From positions 1 to 17,846 of the forward strand of contig JAAENB010000673.1 in the NCBI GenBank assembly GCA_024224995.1: DNA of 17,846 bases, written 5' to 3'. Source of the DNA: a bacterium (GTDB lineage Bacteria; Spirochaetota; UBA4802; UBA5550). A model generated the notes under the pieces. The model saw nothing but the letters and a program-made list of their open reading frames with translations. It had not been told where the DNA came from and did no database searches. Positions 13,496-17,846 of the stretch are shown here, in pieces; within the stretch, counting starts at the first letter, position 1, and the number at the start of each line of letters is the position of its first letter. The translations under genes and the position numbers were made by a program.

Positions 13496-14176
13496 ATGGC
13501 TAATTTTGGATTGATCACAGAAGGCGTTACCGATCAAATTATCATTGAAAATATTTTAAACGGCTACTTTAAGAGTGATGATATAATTGTAAATGAACTA
13601 CAGCCCTTAAGAGATGAAACCGACAGCAACAGGTCTGAAAACTATGGCGGCTGGACACTCGTTTTTAATTATTGCAAATCAAACAAATTTAAAGAAGCAT
13701 TTCCATTTAATGACTATATTATCATACAAATAGATACGGATGTATCAGAAGAAAAACATTATGATGTTTCAAAGCGTGATGAGAATGGAAAAGAATTACC
13801 GCCGGAAGAATTGATCGAAAAGGTAATCGAAAAGTTTAAAGGCTTAATTGGCGAAGATTTTTTCCTGCAAAACAGGGATAAAATAATCTTTGCAATATCG
13901 GTCCATTCTATTGAATGCTGGCTGCTGCCTCTTTATTATACAGATAAGAAAAAGGCTAAAATTACAAGCTGCCTGCGTACATTAAACCAGGAACTTAATA
14001 AAAAAGAAAAGTTTACAATCGACCCTGAAAATAAAAATCCTGATTATTATGAGCGTATATCGAAACCGTATCTCAAACATAAAACCTTGATGAAACATTG
14101 CCGGGAAAATCCAAGTTTCGAAGTTTTTATTGATGAAATTGAAAGCAAAGATATTGTTATAGAAGAAGATGAATAA
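13496..14176 (+). CDS. TOPRIM-like effector, second gene of ATPase-TOPRIM pair
   Basis: A 226-residue soluble protein starting two bases after the ATPase gene; a GGGGG run inside the ATPase 3' end is the likely ribosome site. The N-terminus FGLITEGVTDQIIIENIL (4-21) has the TOPRIM-type strand and Glu9. IIIQIDTDVSEEK (75-87) gives the Asp80-x-Asp82 motif. SVHSIECWLLPLYY (135-148) resembles the conserved IExWLL stretch of RloB and DUF4276-like proteins. The C-terminus is rich in Lys and Glu helices. TOPRIM domains bind Mg and cut or nick DNA or RNA. Paired with an ATPase, as in AbiL/RloAB, PARIS or Gabija-like systems, they act in phage defence. I cannot assign it to any of these by sequence. 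The function is inferred from fold motifs and gene pairing. Confidence 0.75.
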   Translation: MANFGLITEGVTDQIIIENILNGYFKSDDIIVNELQPLRDETDSNRSENYGGWTLVFNYCKSNKFKEAFPFNDYIIIQIDTDVSEEKHYDVSKRDENGKELPPEELIEKVIEKFKGLIGEDFFLQNRDKIIFAISVHSIECWLLPLYYTDKKKAKITSCLRTLNQELNKKEKFTIDPENKNPDYYERISKPYLKHKTLMKHCRENPSFEVFIDEIESKDIVIEEDE

Positions 14177-14193
14177 AAATAATTTCTCAGCGG

Positions 14194-14270
14194 GGAGAGG
14201 CATGCCTCTCCTACAGACAGGAGCCCAGGGAAGGTGCCTGTTCTTGCTCCTTGCCCCTGACCCCTGAATT
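14194..14270. repeat. Palindrome and GC-rich repeat between convergent genes
   Basis: GGAGAGGCATGCCTCTCC (14194-14211) is a perfect 18-base palindrome. Next comes AGGAGC...GCTCCT and ACAGG...CCTGT nesting (about 14217-14250), and then a tandem-like TGCCCCTGACCCCTGA. No T tract follows on either strand, so it is a poor intrinsic terminator for either convergent gene. It looks like a second type of dispersed intergenic repeat. Confidence 0.5.
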
Positions 14271-14274
14271 TTAT

Positions 14275-15639
14275 TTATTGACCGGCTTTATACGCGTTTA
14301 AAAGCGCCTTCGTAAGAGCCGTTCTGTCAACAACACCAAGCTCACTGTCGCCTGGCCAATGTCCCAATGTCTGTGCCAGTACTCCGCCGGAATACGTAGC
14401 GTTTACATTGGTCATCACAACAACACATACGTCCTGGCTTGCTTCATATGTCATGAGTGTTAAATAACCGGGCGCGCCGCCGCCATGACCGTAAAGACTA
14501 CCGGCAGAGCCGTCATCATAGCTGAAATCATTATGTTTTACCCCATACCCATAATCATCATTGTTGGGAGCGGAATCTTTCAGCGTTTCTCTTACCGCGG
14601 CACTTACGGCGCTGCCATTATCGCTGTAGAGTTCAAACCCCCATTTCGCGAGATTGTTGGCAGTAGACATGATACCGCCGGCAGCCCACGTAGTTCTGCC
14701 GTCGCCCAGGTAAAAATTTAAATCCTGACCAATACTTTGGCCATATTGATCTAATAAAAATCCAAAATCCATTAAACCGTCCATGTCCTGACCAAGAGTT
14801 CGAGGCTCATCAAAGCCGGTTACTATATTTGAAGGAATATCGTCCTGGCCGCCAAGAGCGGCATCAATAGTGAGAGGAGTAAAAAAATTATCTTTTAAGA
14901 GATTATTTAATTGAGTACCGCCCGACATAACTTCAGCTATCATTCCGAGTAAAATATAGTTGGTATTTGAATAACAAAAATCATTATTCGATTCACGCTC
15001 GGAAATAAGCAGGTTCAATGACAAATAGGGATTCCATGAAGAACCTTCCACAGTCAAAGGAATCATGCCAGCAATGTTATCGGCATAATTTTTCATGCCC
15101 GTAGTATGAGAAAGCAGTTGTCTAACGGTAGCGCTAAGGTTTATTCTATCAATATCACTTGAAGAAGCCGCAAGGTCACCGGTTTGAGCGTAATCAACAA
15201 GATCAAGGAGCCTGTTAAACATGGGGAAATAAGGATACTTGTAAATCGAAGGATCAGCCGGATTATATGCCGCGTTAGCCGGGTCCAATCTTGGATCAGC
15301 CGGATCAATTGGTCCTAACAATTCAAGCACGGTGCTGTCTAAGGTGTAGAGACCATCTTCAATTTGCTTTAATATAAGGGCCGATACTATGGTTTTTGTG
15401 ATACTATAGGCGAAAGAAGGGGCTCCTTCGGAAAAGCCCGCGCCGGCAGTATAGGTAAATTCAGGTTTTCCTGCTTTATAAATAGCAACGGAAACGCCAG
15501 CTTTTTTACTGGCAGTATCGTACGCGTCTTCAACAGCTAATTGCAGGTCCGAAAGCGGCGGAGAATTCGGCGCGGTATTGGAATCTCCGCAGGATGTGAG
15601 AAGTAAGGCGAAAAGTAACAGGGTTAGAAATTTCTTCAT
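14275..15639 (-). CDS. Beta-lactamase-fold serine hydrolase lipoprotein
   Basis: A 454-residue lipoprotein with lipobox LTSC (Cys17). I chose the ATG at 15639, five bases after GGAGG, rather than the upstream in-frame ATG at 15684. The fold is that of class C beta-lactamases and D-Ala-D-Ala carboxypeptidases. The catalytic SxxK is SITK (79-82), the YxN motif is YSN (223-225), and the third motif reads HGG (385-387) instead of KTG, as in many esterase-like members. SHTTGMKNY (177-185) and GGIMSTANNLAKWG (321-334) are further family landmarks. A segment with repeated DPADP and DPAN units (about 112-130) is an unusual insertion. It probably acts in the periplasm or at the cell surface on peptidoglycan, D-amino-acid peptides or esters; resistance to antibiotics is not implied. 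It follows the AraC sensor gene on the same strand but has its own promoter. Confidence 0.88.
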   Translation of the reverse strand: MKKFLTLLLFALLLTSCGDSNTAPNSPPLSDLQLAVEDAYDTASKKAGVSVAIYKAGKPEFTYTAGAGFSEGAPSFAYSITKTIVSALILKQIEDGLYTLDSTVLELLGPIDPADPRLDPANAAYNPADPSIYKYPYFPMFNRLLDLVDYAQTGDLAASSSDIDRINLSATVRQLLSHTTGMKNYADNIAGMIPLTVEGSSWNPYLSLNLLISERESNNDFCYSNTNYILLGMIAEVMSGGTQLNNLLKDNFFTPLTIDAALGGQDDIPSNIVTGFDEPRTLGQDMDGLMDFGFLLDQYGQSIGQDLNFYLGDGRTTWAAGGIMSTANNLAKWGFELYSDNGSAVSAAVRETLKDSAPNNDDYGYGVKHNDFSYDDGSAGSLYGHGGGAPGYLTLMTYEASQDVCVVVMTNVNATYSGGVLAQTLGHWPGDSELGVVDRTALTKALLNAYKAGQ

Positions 15640-15715
15640 AAAAACCTCCATAAAAAATTTAAAATTTATTTTTTCCGGAACCAATGTTTTTTTCCCGTCC
15701 CGACGGCTTTAGATT

Positions 15716-15745
15716 ACTATAAAAGCATTAAACCTGTCTTGTCAA
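15716..15745 (-). promoter_or_regulatory. Promoter of the serine hydrolase gene
   Basis: Minus strand TTGACA (15745-15740), an 18-base spacer and TATAGT (15721-15716). The leader is about 70 bases and contains a short hairpin CCGTC-CC-GACGG near 15696-15707. This promoter lies between the AraC sensor gene and the hydrolase, so the hydrolase may be expressed separately. Confidence 0.65.
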
Positions 15746-15789
15746 AATGGGTAAATTACTGATTTTGTCCGGTTTTTTTTATCATTTTA

Positions 15790-17577
15790 TTATTCCTTTA
15801 TTTTATTACGGTATGAGCTAGGGGTTTCATTCATGAATTTGTAAAATGCTCTATTGAATGTACGGAGGCTTTCAAAACCAACCATAAAACTGATATCAAT
15901 CACGGAATGCTCACTATCCTTAAGGTAGGCGCATGCCTTTTCAATACGAAGTTTGTTAATATAATCACCGATCTTTATGCCTGTGTAGATTTTAAAAAGT
16001 TTAGCCATATAACCGGGGTCAAGGTCTATGAGAACGGCAAGACCTTCACGGGATATATCATCATGAAAGTTTTGTTTTATATAATCTATAATAGTATCAA
16101 GGCCCTGTTTTATCACTTTTGAGAGCTCTTCCGGTGTTTGCGGCAGGGTATGTTTATTTTTTTTATCACGGGCTTTTTGCAAAATGAAATCAATACGCTG
16201 TAGTTCATTATAAAATGTCTGGTCATCTTCATGTTTATTTTCATGTTTATCGGTTTCCCTGTTCAGGACCCGGTGAAGAGGAGCAACAATGCCAATGTAA
16301 TATAAAACCGGCAGTATTATTAGAATGAGCGCCATGGAAAGAATAATGATGATAAAAATAATAATCCCGATCTTATGCATATACGCGAGATAATTCAAAT
16401 AGGGAACCCCGAATCCGTATAGTGTGCCGTCTATATTTCTGATGTATTGCAAATAGTTTGTATTGTTAATTTGTAAAAAGTACTTTGCGCCGGGTTGTAT
16501 GTCCTTTATGGCTATTGACCCTGAACCTTTTTTTATCTGGATCCCGCTTGGAACATCTTCCCATAAATCCGGTGTCAGTACATCGGGGCCGGTATAATCC
16601 TTGCTGTAGAGTACGGTAAGAGATGAATTCTCTATTTTACAAATATATGAGAGCGGTAATTCCTGTATAATATCTTTTGTTTTTGGGGTGATTTCCATAT
16701 GAGAGATCAACGCCTGGTTAACTTCATCATATGAAATAGAACGAAAATGCATTACCAGGTATCCGGCAGATGTTATTACAAAAAGTGTGATAATCACCGG
16801 CAGCCCTGTTAGTTTATAAATATACGGGATATTTTTATATGCTGATAATAAATATACTGTTATATAAAGAGCAAAAATTATAAGAACCAGGACTGTTGTT
16901 GAAAACGTTGATAGTCCTTCAGATAGAGAGAGAACATTCATTGCGGAATAAACAATTAATGAATGCAGAACATCAAAAAGGATCACACCGGCAAAGGCGC
17001 GGGCTGTTTTCGCGTGAGCATTGGAAGGCCGGAAACATGTTTTAAGCAGGCTCTTGTACTTCCCATCCTGTTTTTCAAAAAAGACTGCCCTGCGGATGAA
17101 TACAATAATGGTCCACATATAGAGCGCGCCAATTATTAATGGAGTTGCCCGGGAGAAATTTTCCGAGCCATAGGACTGGCCAAATAAGCGTATGGGTGAT
17201 TCCAGGTTGATTATTATATATTCAGTGAGTCCGGCCAGTGAAAGTAGAATACCAATTATTAAAACTATTTTGCGCTCTTTTTCATTGTGGGATGTGGGAA
17301 AGTGATAAGCAAACTTGACTAAAAATAACACTATAAATGGTGAGAGACACAAAAGATACCAGAATATTTGCGCGTATTCCGAATATACCGAATACCCTAA
17401 AAAAATCAACAGGTTGTAGAAACTGGCCCCTAAAAAATAAAAGGCCAGACTTGTTTGAGCGGGTTCAAATTTTTTGCGGCTTAGTATTCTGAAAAATATT
17501 GACAGGGAAATTATGAGACCAAGCAGCGCGGGACTGATATAGCCGATTGAGTATTGGGTTATGTAGAAATTAGTCAT
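15790..17577 (-). CDS. Membrane sensor with C-terminal AraC DNA-binding domain
   Basis: A 595-residue one-component membrane regulator. About eight hydrophobic helices fill residues 12-277 (roughly 12-32, 42-62, 70-92, 104-124, 145-163, 195-213, 226-246, 257-277). A soluble, probably extracytoplasmic domain follows (about 278-400), then another helix (403-430), a charged linker with a coiled-coil-like part (435-475) and an AraC/XylS DNA-binding domain (about 493-592). Both HTH units are clear: GLAVLIDLDPGYMAKLFKIY (512-531), then INKLRIEKACAYL, and VIDISFMVGFESLRTFNRAF (559-578) ending in the usual MNETPSSYRN. The layout predicts direct signalling from an outside ligand to DNA without phosphorelay. 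The ATG at 17577 has no ribosome site, and the promoter geometry suggests a leaderless mRNA. The target genes may include the hydrolase downstream, by position only. Confidence 0.88.
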   Translation of the reverse strand: MTNFYITQYSIGYISPALLGLIISLSIFFRILSRKKFEPAQTSLAFYFLGASFYNLLIFLGYSVYSEYAQIFWYLLCLSPFIVLFLVKFAYHFPTSHNEKERKIVLIIGILLSLAGLTEYIIINLESPIRLFGQSYGSENFSRATPLIIGALYMWTIIVFIRRAVFFEKQDGKYKSLLKTCFRPSNAHAKTARAFAGVILFDVLHSLIVYSAMNVLSLSEGLSTFSTTVLVLIIFALYITVYLLSAYKNIPYIYKLTGLPVIITLFVITSAGYLVMHFRSISYDEVNQALISHMEITPKTKDIIQELPLSYICKIENSSLTVLYSKDYTGPDVLTPDLWEDVPSGIQIKKGSGSIAIKDIQPGAKYFLQINNTNYLQYIRNIDGTLYGFGVPYLNYLAYMHKIGIIIFIIIILSMALILIILPVLYYIGIVAPLHRVLNRETDKHENKHEDDQTFYNELQRIDFILQKARDKKNKHTLPQTPEELSKVIKQGLDTIIDYIKQNFHDDISREGLAVLIDLDPGYMAKLFKIYTGIKIGDYINKLRIEKACAYLKDSEHSVIDISFMVGFESLRTFNRAFYKFMNETPSSYRNKIKE

Positions 17578-17584
17578 TTATTCT

Positions 17585-17613
17585 ATACTATCTCCGGAAG
17601 GATTTTTTGTCAA
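17585..17613 (-). promoter_or_regulatory. Promoter of the AraC sensor gene
   Basis: Minus strand TTGACA (17613-17608), 17 bases, TAGTAT (17590-17585). The expected start (about 17578) is at the ATG, so the GGAGA inside the spacer would not be transcribed. Confidence 0.5.
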
Positions 17614-17626
17614 TAAGATCTTAAAA

Positions 17627-17819
17627 TTGGGCGCACCCTTCGGGCCGGGCTTCTCCGGGCTCCGCTTCGCTCCGGTCCTGCGGAAGACCTCCGGACTAAA
17701 CCCTGCGTATCCCTTGCGCAGAGAGCTGCACTCTCAAGAAACTCTTTTTCAATAGGGCCTTCTTCTTCATAACGAGGGGCTGGAAGCCCCACGCTATGAG
17801 AAATCCCCATAGCCCTGGT
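17627..17819 (+). repeat. GC-rich intergenic repeat, copy C
   Basis: The 17731-17819 part matches copy B (CTCTCAAGAAACTCTTTTT, AATAGGGC, CCATAGCCCTGG) and, inverted, copy A (TCATAACGAGGGG block). The left part (17627-17710) is a GC-rich run with CCGGG/CCCGG-type complementary stretches, standing out from the AT-rich surroundings. No ribosome site or conserved protein was seen in the open frames crossing it. Confidence 0.65.
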
Positions 17820-17846
17820 GAATTATTTTAGAAACAGAGCCTGTTC

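Noticed and set aside
17610..17810. A 66-codon frame on the minus strand
   Set aside because: It is an Arg-rich translation of the GC-rich repeat, with no ribosome site.
1..17846. CRISPR array, tRNA or insertion sequence
   Set aside because: No regularly spaced repeats, tRNA-like cloverleaf with a CCA-type end, or transposase motif was seen on either strand by eye; a tRNA scan would settle this.

Overview
The window looks like a chromosomal stretch of a moderately AT-rich, Gram-negative-type bacterium. It has lipoprotein signal peptides, good AGGAGG-type ribosome sites and TTGACA/TATAAT-type promoters. Many predicted exported proteins, a membrane-anchored AraC regulator and repeat-rich lipoproteins suggest a spirochaete or another environmental or anaerobic lineage. 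That placement is inference only, since no rRNA or universal marker gene is present. No tRNA, rRNA, transposase, integrase or CRISPR array was seen.

Left part (1-7569). A repeat fragment and a large hairpin precede a PD40-propeller lipoprotein (452). An unrecognised protein (1560) converges on an exported VWA-like protein whose metal site has decayed (3192 to 2017, minus strand). A GIY-YIG-like protein (3410) overlaps tail-to-tail with an ankyrin protein (4195 to 3860, minus strand). Next come an exported N-formylglutamate-amidohydrolase-like protein (4377) and a probable two-gene unit: a large unrecognised acidic protein (5295) and an EFR1-type flavodoxin/ferredoxin (6790).

Middle part (7570-12218). 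A 469-base gene-free stretch carries dispersed repeats. It is followed by a 787-residue lipoprotein with four Ig-like modules and a seven-blade propeller (8039), two terminators, and a small CARDB lipoprotein (11085 to 10663, minus strand). Then comes a patch of gene debris: a 34-codon signal-peptide ORF, a class III cyclase-like gene broken by an apparent small deletion plus frameshift, and the 3' end of a DUF3592-like membrane protein fused to it out of frame.

Right part (12219-17846). A tightly coupled pair encodes a RecF/AAA_21-type ATPase (12306) and a TOPRIM-like protein (13496). In architecture it resembles two-gene ATPase-TOPRIM phage-defence systems but matches none that I can name with confidence; it is the best candidate here for an undescribed system. 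On the minus strand follow a beta-lactamase-fold serine hydrolase lipoprotein (15639 to 14275) and, upstream of it, a membrane sensor fused to an AraC DNA-binding domain (17577 to 15790). The window ends in a GC-rich repeat region that includes an inverted relative of the repeat at the left edge.

Promoters with good -35/-10 matches settle several start codons. Two of them (ATPase, AraC sensor) place the predicted transcript start essentially at the ATG, suggesting leaderless mRNAs.
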